From Peribacillus frigoritolerans (lineage in GTDB: Bacteria; Bacillota; Bacilli; Bacillales; DSM-1321), in NCBI RefSeq assembly GCF_040250305.1, contig NZ_CP158190.1, forward strand, positions 2,140,001-2,204,000: a stretch of DNA of 64,000 nucleotides. Reading direction: 5' to 3'. The notes beneath the pieces are model-generated. The model was not told where the DNA came from and searched no databases. It saw only the letters and a program-made list of their open reading frames with translations. The position numbers were made by a program, and so were the translations under genes. Positions 8,924 to 16,651 of this stretch are shown piece by piece (positions within the stretch are counted from its first letter, which is position 1; each line of letters begins with the position of its first letter).

Positions 8924-9040
8924 TTGCCTATTCATTAACCATTAAAAAAAGCCCTTTTTTAATGAAAATTAATGAACTGACTGGCTATCTTAATTTCTCG
9001 ATCAAGTTACCTTGATGGTGAAGTTAAGATAGCTTTTTTT
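8924..9040 (+). ncRNA. Structured leader RNA with terminator, copy 1
   Basis: Starts with TTGCCTATTCATTA. Helix 1 pairs CATTAA (8933-8938) with TTAATG (8969-8974). Helix 2 pairs ATTAAAAAA (8941-8949) with TTTTTTAAT (8955-8963), loop AGCCC. GAAC and CTGGCTA follow. The terminator pairs GCTATCTTAA with TTAAGATAGC (9024-9033), carries an apical ATCAAG/CTTGAT hairpin and ends in seven T. Copy 2 at 10011-10125 has the same layout with compensatory changes. It lies between a promoter and the alpha/beta hydrolase gene. Likely a riboswitch-like or protein-controlled attenuator; no known class was recognised. Confidence 0.65.
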
Positions 9041-9095
9041 ATTAAATATGCTGGTTGGTTTATGTTAATAATCATGGAAATTGAGGAGTGACACT

Positions 9096-9929
9096 ATGGA
9101 AATGTATGTAAAGGAATTGCGGAACAAAAGAATTCAAATTGCAGATTATCCTGGAAGGAAAGGGCCAATCATCGCCATACATGGTTTAACGGGTAATCAT
9201 AAGCAAATGCATTATTATGCAGAAATGTTAAAAGGCGAGTACAGAGTCATCTCGATTGACTTAAGAGGAAGGGGAAATAGTTCGAGGGCAGATGTGCAGT
9301 CTTCTCTTTTTAAACATGCAGAAGATGTAATTGAGTTAATTCAAGAATTAAAGATTAAAAATCCGATTTTGATAGGATATTCAATGGGAGCCTTCATCTC
9401 AAGCGTTGTAGCCAGCAAATTAACCTCGGTACAGGCCTTGATATTATTGGATGGTGCGGCCATTTCCTCTCAACAACAAAGGGACATCGTACAACCATCA
9501 CTAGTCCGATTAAGTAAAGAATATGAATCTCAGGAAAGTTATATTGCAGAAATTAAGGAAGTCTATAGCCGTTTGGGTATCAAATGGACGGATCACCTGC
9601 AAAGTGTGGCGGAGTATGAGGTGCATGAAGTGGATGGTCACTGGGAGAATAAATCATCAGAAGATAGCATTCTTAGGGATTTTGATAGTTTTTATTCTTT
9701 TGTCCCTAAAGAAGTTTGTAGACAAATTTCCTGTAAAACCTTATTGGTGTATGCCAGTGGGAAAATAGGGGAATTTCCTCCATTATTTTATGAAGAAGCC
9801 TATGCTGATACGAAGAAATATACGCCTGATATCGAAACGATCGTTTCTACATGTAATCACTATACAATGGTGTTTGAAAATAGAGTGGAAATTAACGAAG
9901 GAATAAAATCTTTTTTAAATCGAATTTGA
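9096..9929 (+). CDS. Alpha/beta hydrolase, probable 3-oxoadipate enol-lactonase
   Basis: 277-residue alpha/beta hydrolase: HGLTGNHKQ oxyanion loop, nucleophile elbow GYSMGA with S96, and a C-terminal catalytic histidine in CNHYTMVF (H255). Length and motif order suit the PcaD/enol-lactonase subgroup. Catechol 1,2-dioxygenase, muconate cycloisomerase, CoA-transferase and thiolase genes lie just downstream, and this step (3-oxoadipate enol-lactone to 3-oxoadipate) is otherwise unassigned. ATG 9096 follows GAGGAGTG. It is transcribed from its own leader RNA, separate from the main operon. Substrate is inferred from context. Confidence 0.72.
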   Translation: MEMYVKELRNKRIQIADYPGRKGPIIAIHGLTGNHKQMHYYAEMLKGEYRVISIDLRGRGNSSRADVQSSLFKHAEDVIELIQELKIKNPILIGYSMGAFISSVVASKLTSVQALILLDGAAISSQQQRDIVQPSLVRLSKEYESQESYIAEIKEVYSRLGIKWTDHLQSVAEYEVHEVDGHWENKSSEDSILRDFDSFYSFVPKEVCRQISCKTLLVYASGKIGEFPPLFYEEAYADTKKYTPDIETIVSTCNHYTMVFENRVEINEGIKSFLNRI

Positions 9930-9957
9930 TTTTTTGCAGTTATTTTTAAAAAAGATA

Positions 9958-9985
9958 TTGAAATTAACAGAAAATAGTGTAATAT
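9958..9985 (+). promoter_or_regulatory. Sigma-A promoter of the second leader RNA
   Basis: TTGAAA (9958-9963), 16-base spacer ending in TG, TAATAT (9980-9985); mirrors the promoter at 8872-8899. Confidence 0.6.
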
Positions 9986-10010
9986 TAAGAATATATAATA
10001 AACTTAATTA

Positions 10011-10125
10011 TTGCCTATTCATTAGCTATTAAAAAATAACCTTTTTTAATAACAACTAGTGAACAACTGGCTACCTTAAACACCTGCTGTCAATTATTGA
10101 TAGTAATGTTTGGGGTAGCCATTTT
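10011..10125 (+). ncRNA. Structured leader RNA with terminator, copy 2
   Basis: Same start TTGCCTATTCATTA. Helix 1 is CATTAG (10020-10025)/CTAGTG (10056-10061), a covarying version of copy 1. Helix 2 is ATTAAAAAA (10028-10036)/TTTTTTAAT (10042-10050), loop TAACC. GAAC and CTGGCTA are conserved. The terminator pairs GGCTACC (10069-10075) with GGTAGCC (10114-10120) plus AAACA/TGTTT and has an apical CTGTCAA/TTGATAG hairpin; ATTTTTG follows. It precedes the eight-gene catechol operon. Confidence 0.65.
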
Positions 10126-10136
10126 TGTCGTGATAA

Positions 10137-10150
10137 TGTAAACGCTTAAT
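10137..10150 (+). promoter_or_regulatory. Candidate cre site before the catechol operon
   Basis: TGTAAACGCTTAAT agrees with the cre consensus at 12 of 14 positions (the last two differ). It lies between the leader terminator and the first gene, where CcpA could act as a roadblock. Confidence 0.45.
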
Positions 10151-10169
10151 GAATTTGGGGGTTTTATGG

Positions 10170-10856
10170 TTGAAAATCATTGATTTAACATTGGAACTTT
10201 ACGATGGTCTAGTTACAAATAATGATTTACCTGCAATAGGCATTAAAGATGAACCTCTTGAACAAAAGGGGAAATCTGATTCACTTCCTAAAGGATACCG
10301 TTCCAAGTTGATTTCTTTTTCTGACCATAGTGGGACACATGTCGATGTGCCTTCACATTACTTTGAAAACGGGGAGTCGGTTGAAAACATCAATCTGAAG
10401 AATATGTTTGGGGATGCCCTCATATTGGATGTAAGCATGTTAAAAGCGACACACGAACCTGTTACGAAAGCTTTACTTGAAGAGGCGGAACGCAGGCAGG
10501 GGGTGTACGTAGAAAAAAACGATATCGTCCTCATCAGGACATGGGGGAAATCATGGGGGGAAGAAGGATTTTTTGAAGCGCAGGCCTTAGATGATAGTGT
10601 GGCCCAATGGTTTATTGAAAAGCAAATACATATTGTCGGGTTGGATTTGCCCAATGCCGATTTGAACCAGGATTCAGAAAGCGGAATTCATCAAAAATTA
10701 CTGAACAATGATATATATATCGTTGAAAATCTAGTGAATCTTGAAAAACTGCCTAAGCATTCTCGCTTTCTTTTTTTCGGGATCCCTTTAAAACTAAAAA
10801 ATGCAACAGCCTCACCTATAAGGGCACTATCGATACTTGATTCACAATTAATATAA
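10170..10856 (+). CDS. Cyclase / kynurenine-formamidase-like metal-dependent hydrolase
   Basis: 228-residue protein of the cyclase family. DHSGTHVDVPSHY is the family's HxGTHxDxPxH metal-binding motif. TTG 10170 is preferred because TTTGGGGG lies eight bases upstream; an in-frame ATG at 10149 has no such site. It is the first gene of the operon with the CMD-like, CoA-transferase, cycloisomerase, thiolase and dioxygenase genes. Family members hydrolyse amides or lactones (kynurenine formamidase, isatin hydrolase), so it may act on a lactone intermediate or a side product of ring cleavage. Its precise reaction cannot be read from sequence. Confidence 0.78.
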   Translation: MKIIDLTLELYDGLVTNNDLPAIGIKDEPLEQKGKSDSLPKGYRSKLISFSDHSGTHVDVPSHYFENGESVENINLKNMFGDALILDVSMLKATHEPVTKALLEEAERRQGVYVEKNDIVLIRTWGKSWGEEGFFEAQALDDSVAQWFIEKQIHIVGLDLPNADLNQDSESGIHQKLLNNDIYIVENLVNLEKLPKHSRFLFFGIPLKLKNATASPIRALSILDSQLI

Positions 10857-10870
10857 AGAGGTGCAGACGA

Positions 10871-11590
10871 ATGAGCGAGGGATTATTGTATTTCAAAGAA
10901 GTTTATGATGTGGTACCAGGCTGGGTGCAAAAAATGCACGATTATAGCCCAAATGCACTTGATCACTATACCAACTTACGCAGTAACATCATGCAAGAGG
11001 GAGCCTTGACGAGGAAGGAAAAAGATATATTACTGGTTGGCATGAATGCTGCGAGGTTGTATGAACGGAGTATGGTTTACCATACCAAAGGGGCAATCGA
11101 TGGCGGGGCAACAATACCGGAACTGGTGGAATACCTAATTGTTTCTTACTTATATAACGGAACAGAAGCATTAAAAACAGGAATGAAGTCTTTGGAGTAT
11201 GCTCTAACACTTAAAGGCATTCGATATCCCGAAATAAGTGGCGATCAAGGAACAGCAGAAGAAATCCTGCTTTATATGATTGAACTATTAGGGGATGAGG
11301 AGACGGGATTCGTCTCGAATGTTTTGAAACTGGTTAAATCGGAAGACCAAAACTCCCTCAAAGATTATATATTAAGTGATTCAGTGGTTTCAAAAAGGCT
11401 AAAACATCTCCTGATGACAGGCATATTCATTACAGAATTAAAAGGGGAACAGGTTGGGGAATGGATGGAGGCGGCAAGGTTAATTGGAGCTTCGGAAGAA
11501 CAATTAGCTGAAGTGGGACTAATTTGCTTATTGACTGCCGGAATACCTGCTTGGTTTGAGGCAAGTGATTCATTGATTGAAAATAAGTAA
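10871..11590 (+). CDS. Carboxymuconolactone decarboxylase-like (AhpD-fold) protein
   Basis: 239 residues containing a CMD-type helical repeat in the first ~110 residues (LTRKEKDILLVGMNAARLYER followed by HTKGAIDGGATIPELVEYLIV). The CxxC of redox-active AhpD is absent (a leucine-tyrosine pair stands there), as in true decarboxylases. The second half is probably a degenerate second repeat. Carboxymuconolactone decarboxylation belongs to the protocatechuate branch, yet this operon encodes the catechol branch, so it may catalyse a related isomerisation or hydrolysis. Gap to the cyclase gene is 14 bases; AGAGGTG precedes the ATG. Confidence 0.72.
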   Translation: MSEGLLYFKEVYDVVPGWVQKMHDYSPNALDHYTNLRSNIMQEGALTRKEKDILLVGMNAARLYERSMVYHTKGAIDGGATIPELVEYLIVSYLYNGTEALKTGMKSLEYALTLKGIRYPEISGDQGTAEEILLYMIELLGDEETGFVSNVLKLVKSEDQNSLKDYILSDSVVSKRLKHLLMTGIFITELKGEQVGEWMEAARLIGASEEQLAEVGLICLLTAGIPAWFEASDSLIENK

Positions 11591-11611
11591 CGTGAGATTG
11601 GTGGGGAAAAC

Positions 11612-12301
11612 ATGACGAAAGTACATCAAGATATAGAAGCAGCTTTATCTTGTGTGAAGAACGGTCATACATTAATGGTAGGTGGATTTGGCTTGATCGG
11701 TGCCCCTCTTACATTAATAGATGGTTTGACCAAAAAGGATGTAGCAGGCTTGACAGTAATCAGTAACAATTTAGGCGAGAAAGGAAAAGGTCTGGGAGTT
11801 CTCCTAAGCCAGAAGAAAATAAAAAAGGCGATTGGTTCTTATTTTACAAGCAATCGTGAAATTGGGGAGTTCTACCAACGTGGTGAAATTGAATTAGAAC
11901 TATTGCCACAGGGGACATTAGCGGAATCCATTCGTGCTGGCGGTGCCGGCATAGGCGGTTACTATACGAAAACGAGTGTAGGGACCGATTTAGCTAAAGG
12001 AAAAGAAGAAAGGGAAATAAATGGGGCTACATATATTTTTGAACCAGCCATAAGAGCGAATGTAGCTTTGATCAGGGCATGGAAGGCAGATACACTTGGT
12101 AATCTTGTTTATTATAAAACGGCTCGAAACTTTAATCCGGTTATGGCAACAGCCGCAGATGTCGTAATTGCGGAAGTGGATGAGATAGTTGAACCTGGAG
12201 AACTCCCGCCAGAGGAGATTGTAACACCGCATCTATTCGTCGATGGAATTATTAAGGCAAAGAAAATCCTGACGAAGGAAGGTGTCAAAGGTTATGAGTG
12301 A
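11612..12301 (+). CDS. pcaI: 3-oxoacid CoA-transferase subunit A (probable 3-oxoadipate CoA-transferase alpha)
   Basis: 229-residue subunit A of a class I CoA-transferase. MVGGFGLIGAPLTLIDGL near the N-terminus and the later NNLGEKGKGLG and PQGTLAESIRAGGAGIGGYYT segments are the family signatures. With subunit B it transfers CoA from succinyl-CoA to 3-oxoadipate in the beta-ketoadipate pathway; acetoacetate transferases (ScoA) are very similar, so operon context decides. Its last eight bases overlap the start of subunit B, indicating translational coupling. GGTGGGG precedes the ATG. Confidence 0.85.
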   Translation: MTKVHQDIEAALSCVKNGHTLMVGGFGLIGAPLTLIDGLTKKDVAGLTVISNNLGEKGKGLGVLLSQKKIKKAIGSYFTSNREIGEFYQRGEIELELLPQGTLAESIRAGGAGIGGYYTKTSVGTDLAKGKEEREINGATYIFEPAIRANVALIRAWKADTLGNLVYYKTARNFNPVMATAADVVIAEVDEIVEPGELPPEEIVTPHLFVDGIIKAKKILTKEGVKGYE

Positions 12302-12926
12302 CAAAGAATTAATGCAAAATATGATAGCAAGACGCACGGCAAAAGAATTGACGGGCCCTTGTATAGTAAACCTTGGAATCGGGATTCCGACCTTGGTTGC
12401 AAAATACATTGATGATGAAAATGTTTTTTTTCATACGGAAAATGGATTACTAGGGGTTGCAGAAGTTGATGAAGATGAAATCGATCCCAATTTAGTTAAT
12501 GCAGGCAAGTTACCGGTAGGGGAATCGATTGGTGCATCATTCTTTAATAGTGCAGAATCGTTTGCAATGATCCGTGGAGGACACATTGATGTTGCCATCT
12601 TGGGTGTTTTGCAGGTAGGTCAAACTGGGGAAATTGCAAATTGGGCGGTACCTGGCAAGAATATCATGGGTGTTGGAGGAGCGATGGACCTGTTGGTTGG
12701 TGCCAAAAAAGTGATCGTGACCATGACACATACAAGTAAGGAAGGTAAAAGTAAAGTTTTAAAGAAATGCACCTACCCGATTACTTCCACAAGAAGCGTT
12801 GACTTGATTATCACCGAGTTGGCTGTCTTTGAAGTTATAGACAAACAGTTGAAATTGATTGAATTAATGCCAGGTATAACGATCGAAGAAGTAAGAGCAA
12901 AAACAGAAGCGGATTTTATCTATTAA
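12294..12926 (+). CDS. pcaJ: 3-oxoacid CoA-transferase subunit B (probable 3-oxoadipate CoA-transferase beta)
   Basis: 210-residue subunit B. HTENGLLG holds the catalytic glutamate (E49) that forms the acyl-CoA thioester intermediate; [11 protein letters not shown] and the downstream [14 protein letters not shown] and [14 protein letters not shown] segments are typical. ATG 12294 overlaps the stop of subunit A; an in-frame GTG at 12282 is less likely because the AAGGAAGGTG motif spaces better to 12294. Part of the catechol degradation operon. Confidence 0.87.
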   Translation: MSDKELMQNMIARRTAKELTGPCIVNLGIGIPTLVAKYIDDENVFFHTENGLLGVAEVDEDEIDPNLVNAGKLPVGESIGASFFNSAESFAMIRGGHIDVAILGVLQVGQTGEIANWAVPGKNIMGVGGAMDLLVGAKKVIVTMTHTSKEGKSKVLKKCTYPITSTRSVDLIITELAVFEVIDKQLKLIELMPGITIEEVRAKTEADFIY

Positions 12927-12946
12927 ATGTTAAAAAGGTGGATTAA

Positions 12947-14062
12947 ATGAAAATACGTTCAGTAGATGTATACATTATTGATTTACCCACAATTCGTCCT
13001 CATCAGCTTGCCATGCATACGATCGTGGAACAAACGATCATTCTTGCCCGTGTTATGGATGAAGAGGGTGCGGAAGGTTGGGCGGAAGTGGCGACAATAG
13101 GCGGGGCTTCATATGGTGAGGGGACGCCTGAGGCGATCAAAGTGAATATTGATACATATATCGCCCCGCTTATCATTGGTAAAAACCCCGTCCATTATGA
13201 CAAAATCATGCATGAAGTTTCACTAAATGTTAGAGGAAATAATTTTGCGAAGGCTGTCGTTGAATCAGCCATGGTGGATTTAGTAGCCAGAAGGAGAAAC
13301 ATCCCTGCTTATGAATTATTCGGTGGACAAATTCATAAATCATTGCCGGTGGCATGGACTTTGGCAAGTGGTGATACGAATAAAGATATCGAAGAAGCGA
13401 AAGAATCCTTACACCAAAAACGTCATAATATCTTTAAATTGAAAATTGGCAAAGGTAATCCATATAAGAATGTGGAGCATGTATTGAAAATTATTGAAGC
13501 CGTGGGAGATCAAGCACGCATTACGGTTGATGTTAATCAAGCATGGGATGAAACAACGGCTACGTATTGCATTGAAGCTTTAGAGGAAGGCGGGGTTTCC
13601 ATGGTCGAACAGCCGCTGCCAGCTTGGGATAATGAAGGGATGGCAAGGTTGACCGAACGTTTTAAGGTCCCGATCATGGCTGATGAATCATTGAATTCAT
13701 TACAAGATTCATTCCAAATAGCTAAACATAGGGCAGGTAATTCCTTCGCCTTGAAAATATGTAAACATGGCGGGATGACCCAAACGAAAAAGGTGGCTGC
13801 GATTGCCGAAGGTGTAGGCTTTGGTTTGTATGGCGGAACGATGATTGAATCATCATTGGGAACGGCCATTTGTGCACAACTTTATTCAACCATTCCAAAA
13901 TTTGAATTCGGTACTGAATTATTTGGACCGTTACTTTTCAAAGAAAATATTACGCTAAACCAAATTAAATATGAGAATTTTGAAATAATCATCCCGGATG
14001 GGCCAGGATTTGGCATGGAGATAGATATGGAAAAAGTAAAACATTTTTCAAGAGGTCTTTAA
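12947..14062 (+). CDS. catB: Muconate cycloisomerase
   Basis: 371-residue enolase-superfamily enzyme that converts cis,cis-muconate to muconolactone. The KxK pair is K164/K166 (FKLKIGKG), followed by metal ligands in VDVNQAW, VEQPLP and MADES, and the C-terminal general acid lysine in LKICKHGG. The AWTLASGD and GTELFGPLLF segments are characteristic of muconate/chloromuconate cycloisomerases and separate it from the MenC-type enzyme at 2797-3912. AAAGGTGG precedes the ATG. Directly downstream lies a small DUF3870 gene rather than the expected muconolactone isomerase gene. Confidence 0.9.
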   Translation: MKIRSVDVYIIDLPTIRPHQLAMHTIVEQTIILARVMDEEGAEGWAEVATIGGASYGEGTPEAIKVNIDTYIAPLIIGKNPVHYDKIMHEVSLNVRGNNFAKAVVESAMVDLVARRRNIPAYELFGGQIHKSLPVAWTLASGDTNKDIEEAKESLHQKRHNIFKLKIGKGNPYKNVEHVLKIIEAVGDQARITVDVNQAWDETTATYCIEALEEGGVSMVEQPLPAWDNEGMARLTERFKVPIMADESLNSLQDSFQIAKHRAGNSFALKICKHGGMTQTKKVAAIAEGVGFGLYGGTMIESSLGTAICAQLYSTIPKFEFGTELFGPLLFKENITLNQIKYENFEIIIPDGPGFGMEIDMEKVKHFSRGL

Positions 14063-14137
14063 TTAATATAAACTGGAAAGTGGAATATGGAACACCCACT
14101 GGTTTATGCAAGTAATCTTGAGAGGATGTAGTTTTAT

Positions 14138-14476
14138 ATGGGACAGCCAACATTATTAATTACCGCCTATGCGAAGGCACCGCAAAATACGAGCATGTAC
14201 GAAAATTATAAATACGCTGGGATGGTACTGGAAATTCACAAGGAAAGTCACATTATCATTAATGCAGAATTTACGTTTTTAACAACTTTGGCCCAGGATT
14301 TTTTTAAGCGAATGATAGTTGGTTTTGATTTTAGTAAAGATATTGATTCCTTAATAGAGAATATTAAAACGGACTTTTTAGCTCCATCGCAGCAGTCGGT
14401 GATTGTTGCCTTGAAAATAGCTCACCAAAGATATAAGGATAGTTTAGAAGAAAGAAATAAAAATAGCAGGAGGTAG
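14138..14476 (+). CDS. Small DUF3870-like protein in the catechol operon
   Basis: 112 residues, no signal peptide or membrane segment; resembles the uncharacterised DUF3870 family (N-terminal LLITAYAKAPQNT strand, central VLEIHKESHIIINAEFTFLTTLAQDFF). It lies between muconate cycloisomerase and thiolase, four bases before the latter. Muconolactone delta-isomerase is ~95 residues and is the one step without a recognised gene here, so this protein is a candidate for an analogous function. That is inference from position and size only. Confidence 0.7.
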   Translation: MGQPTLLITAYAKAPQNTSMYENYKYAGMVLEIHKESHIIINAEFTFLTTLAQDFFKRMIVGFDFSKDIDSLIENIKTDFLAPSQQSVIVALKIAHQRYKDSLEERNKNSRR

Positions 14477-14480
14477 AAAA

Positions 14481-15674
14481 TTGAGCAATGTAGTTATTAT
14501 AGACTCGGTTCGCACGGCTATTGGGAAATTAGGGGGAGCATTGGAAAATGTTCCTGCCGATTTCCTGGCAGCTGCTGTCCTTGATGAAGTGATCAAGAGA
14601 GCGGATATTCCTAAAGATAGTATTGATGAAGTGATTATGGGACAAGCCAAACAAAGTTCAGATGCGTCAAATTTGGCAAGAGTTGCATCGCTCCGGGCAG
14701 GATTTCCTGTGGAAGTACCAGGTTATACCGTACACAGACAATGCGGATCCGGCATCCAGGCGATCAATTCTGCCAGTCAACAAATACAATGCGGATTTGG
14801 GGATGTAATCATTGCAGGCGGAGCGGAATCAATGAGCACGGCCCCATACTATATGAGAAATATCCGTTTTGGGTTGAAATCAGGCAATGGACAGTTATTG
14901 GACCCGAATACGGAAAGCCAGCCAGGTTCTCAGCCCATTGAAGATTACGGGATGTTAACGATGGGAATGACAGCAGAAAATCTGGCTGAAAAATATTCCA
15001 TTTCAAGAACTGAACAAGATGAATTTGCTTTAAGGAGCCAAGAAAATGCAAAACGGGCAATTTCTACTGAACTATTTTCGAATGAGATCGTTCCCTATCA
15101 AATTAAAACGAAAAAAGGGTTAATGGAATTTAATGTGGATGAGCACCCAAGAGATACCAGTCTGGAAAAGTTGGCTAATTTAAAACCGGTTTTCAAGAAA
15201 AATGGAACGGTAACCGCTGGAAATAGTAGTGGAAGGAATGACGGTGCAGCCGCTCTGATCCTTATGTCGGAAGAAGCAGCAAAAAGGCGTGGTAAAAAGC
15301 CGAAAGCAAGAATGATCGCACAAGCGGCAGCAGGCGTATCACCGAATTACATGGGGTTGGGGCCTGTCAACTCCACCTTGAAAGCGCTTCAAATATCAGG
15401 GCTGAAACTGAATGATATTGATTTAATAGAACTGAACGAAGCCTTTTCCGCACAAGCTTTGGCAGTAATCAAAGAATTGAAGCTTGATATGAATAAGGTG
15501 AATCCTAATGGCGGTGCCATTGCCATGGGACATCCAATAGGTGCCACTGGTGCAATTTTAGCAACCAAATTGATACATGAGTTAGAAAGAACCGGAAAAA
15601 GATATGGGCTAGTCACACTATGTATAGCAGGTGGATTAGGAATCAGTACCATCATTGAAAATCAACAAATATAA
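14481..15674 (+). CDS. pcaF: Thiolase, probable 3-oxoadipyl-CoA thiolase
   Basis: 397-residue thiolase. Nucleophile C88 is in HRQCGSGIQAI, H351 in AMGHPIGATGA and second cysteine C381 in LCIAGGLG; all are intact. It cleaves 3-oxoadipyl-CoA to succinyl-CoA and acetyl-CoA if it serves this operon; acetoacetyl-CoA thiolases are close relatives, so specificity rests on context. Start is TTG 14481 with AGGAGGT seven bases upstream. Gap from the DUF3870 gene is four bases. Confidence 0.88.
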   Translation: MSNVVIIDSVRTAIGKLGGALENVPADFLAAAVLDEVIKRADIPKDSIDEVIMGQAKQSSDASNLARVASLRAGFPVEVPGYTVHRQCGSGIQAINSASQQIQCGFGDVIIAGGAESMSTAPYYMRNIRFGLKSGNGQLLDPNTESQPGSQPIEDYGMLTMGMTAENLAEKYSISRTEQDEFALRSQENAKRAISTELFSNEIVPYQIKTKKGLMEFNVDEHPRDTSLEKLANLKPVFKKNGTVTAGNSSGRNDGAAALILMSEEAAKRRGKKPKARMIAQAAAGVSPNYMGLGPVNSTLKALQISGLKLNDIDLIELNEAFSAQALAVIKELKLDMNKVNPNGGAIAMGHPIGATGAILATKLIHELERTGKRYGLVTLCIAGGLGISTIIENQQI

Positions 15675-15700
15675 AAAACTTAAAAAATGGAGGAAATATT

Positions 15701-16513
15701 ATGAAAAATCAAAAAGTAATCGACGTTTATAATGGATTGGTAGTTAAATTCAAGGAATTAGTTAGTGAATACGAAATTGATCATAATGACTATCAAGCTC
15801 TTGTTGATTGGATGGATCAATTAGGCAGGGCAGGGGAAATTCCGTTATTTATGGATGTTTTCTTTGAAACTCATGCCCTTCAAGAAATGTATAAAAGTGT
15901 AAAAGGAACTGAACCTACTATTCTAGGACCTTATTATATTGAAAATACGCCAGTCGTTCAAAATCCCGGAGTGTTGCCACAACGTGAAAATGAACAAGGT
16001 GACGTCCTTTACTTTTCAGGATCTGTTAAAGATGTTAATGGAAATCCGTTATCCAATACCAAAATCGATATGTGGCAGGCTGATACAAATGGTGAATACT
16101 CATACTTCGCTGAAGGAATCCCAGATGATAATTTACGTGGCGCTTTTTATACGGATGCGAATGGTAATTTTGAAATAAAAACAGTTGTACCGGGTAATTA
16201 TTCAATTCCTACAGATGGACCTTCTGGTCAATTCTTAAAGTGGATTGATCATCATGCTTTTCGTCCAGCACATTTGCACCTATTATTCCAACCGGAAAAT
16301 GGCGATAGATTAGTAACGCAAATATATTTTGAAGGCGATGAATATTTAGAAAATGATGTTGCACAAGGTGTTCGCGGAAGCTTAATTACAAAATTAGAAA
16401 AACATTCCGGTGCAGAAAAAGGATTGAAAAATGATTATTATACGGCTCATTTAGATTTTGAACTTAGATTACAAGATAAACCTGTTTTCAATAAGGCTGT
16501 CGTGAAAAACTAA
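15701..16513 (+). CDS. catA: Catechol 1,2-dioxygenase (intradiol)
   Basis: 270-residue non-haem Fe(III) intradiol dioxygenase; opens catechol to cis,cis-muconate. All four iron ligands are visible: Y133 (NGEYSYF), Y167 (PGNYSIP), H191 and H193 (RPAHLH), with spacings close to characterised catechol dioxygenases. An N-terminal helical dimerisation domain (~residues 1-75) identifies the catechol/hydroxyquinol branch rather than protocatechuate 3,4-dioxygenase. Last gene of the operon; AATGGAGG precedes the ATG. Hydroxyquinol 1,2-dioxygenase is the main alternative, but the neighbouring muconate cycloisomerase favours catechol. Confidence 0.87.
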   Translation: MKNQKVIDVYNGLVVKFKELVSEYEIDHNDYQALVDWMDQLGRAGEIPLFMDVFFETHALQEMYKSVKGTEPTILGPYYIENTPVVQNPGVLPQRENEQGDVLYFSGSVKDVNGNPLSNTKIDMWQADTNGEYSYFAEGIPDDNLRGAFYTDANGNFEIKTVVPGNYSIPTDGPSGQFLKWIDHHAFRPAHLHLLFQPENGDRLVTQIYFEGDEYLENDVAQGVRGSLITKLEKHSGAEKGLKNDYYTAHLDFELRLQDKPVFNKAVVKN

Positions 16514-16580
16514 ACATCGATAGGAATATGCATTGTTTGTTAATGGGCAATTTCAAAAGTTATTATCTGATTTTTCGAGT

Positions 16581-16614
16581 ATTTTCCGAGTTCTTATTTT
16601 GGAACTCGGAAAAT
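16581..16614. terminator. Strong hairpin between catA and the AAHS transporter
   Basis: Perfect 13-bp inverted repeat ATTTTCCGAGTTC / GAACTCGGAAAAT with an eight-base loop. No T-run follows on the + strand, so it may be a transcript-end stabiliser or an operator rather than a classical terminator. Confidence 0.5.
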
Positions 16615-16651
16615 ACATTCGAACCGATATTTTTATGATGGGAGGCGGAAA

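Noticed and set aside
8924..9040. T-box riboswitch
   Set aside because: No AGGGTGG-type T-box sequence or specifier stem; the downstream genes are not amino-acid related.
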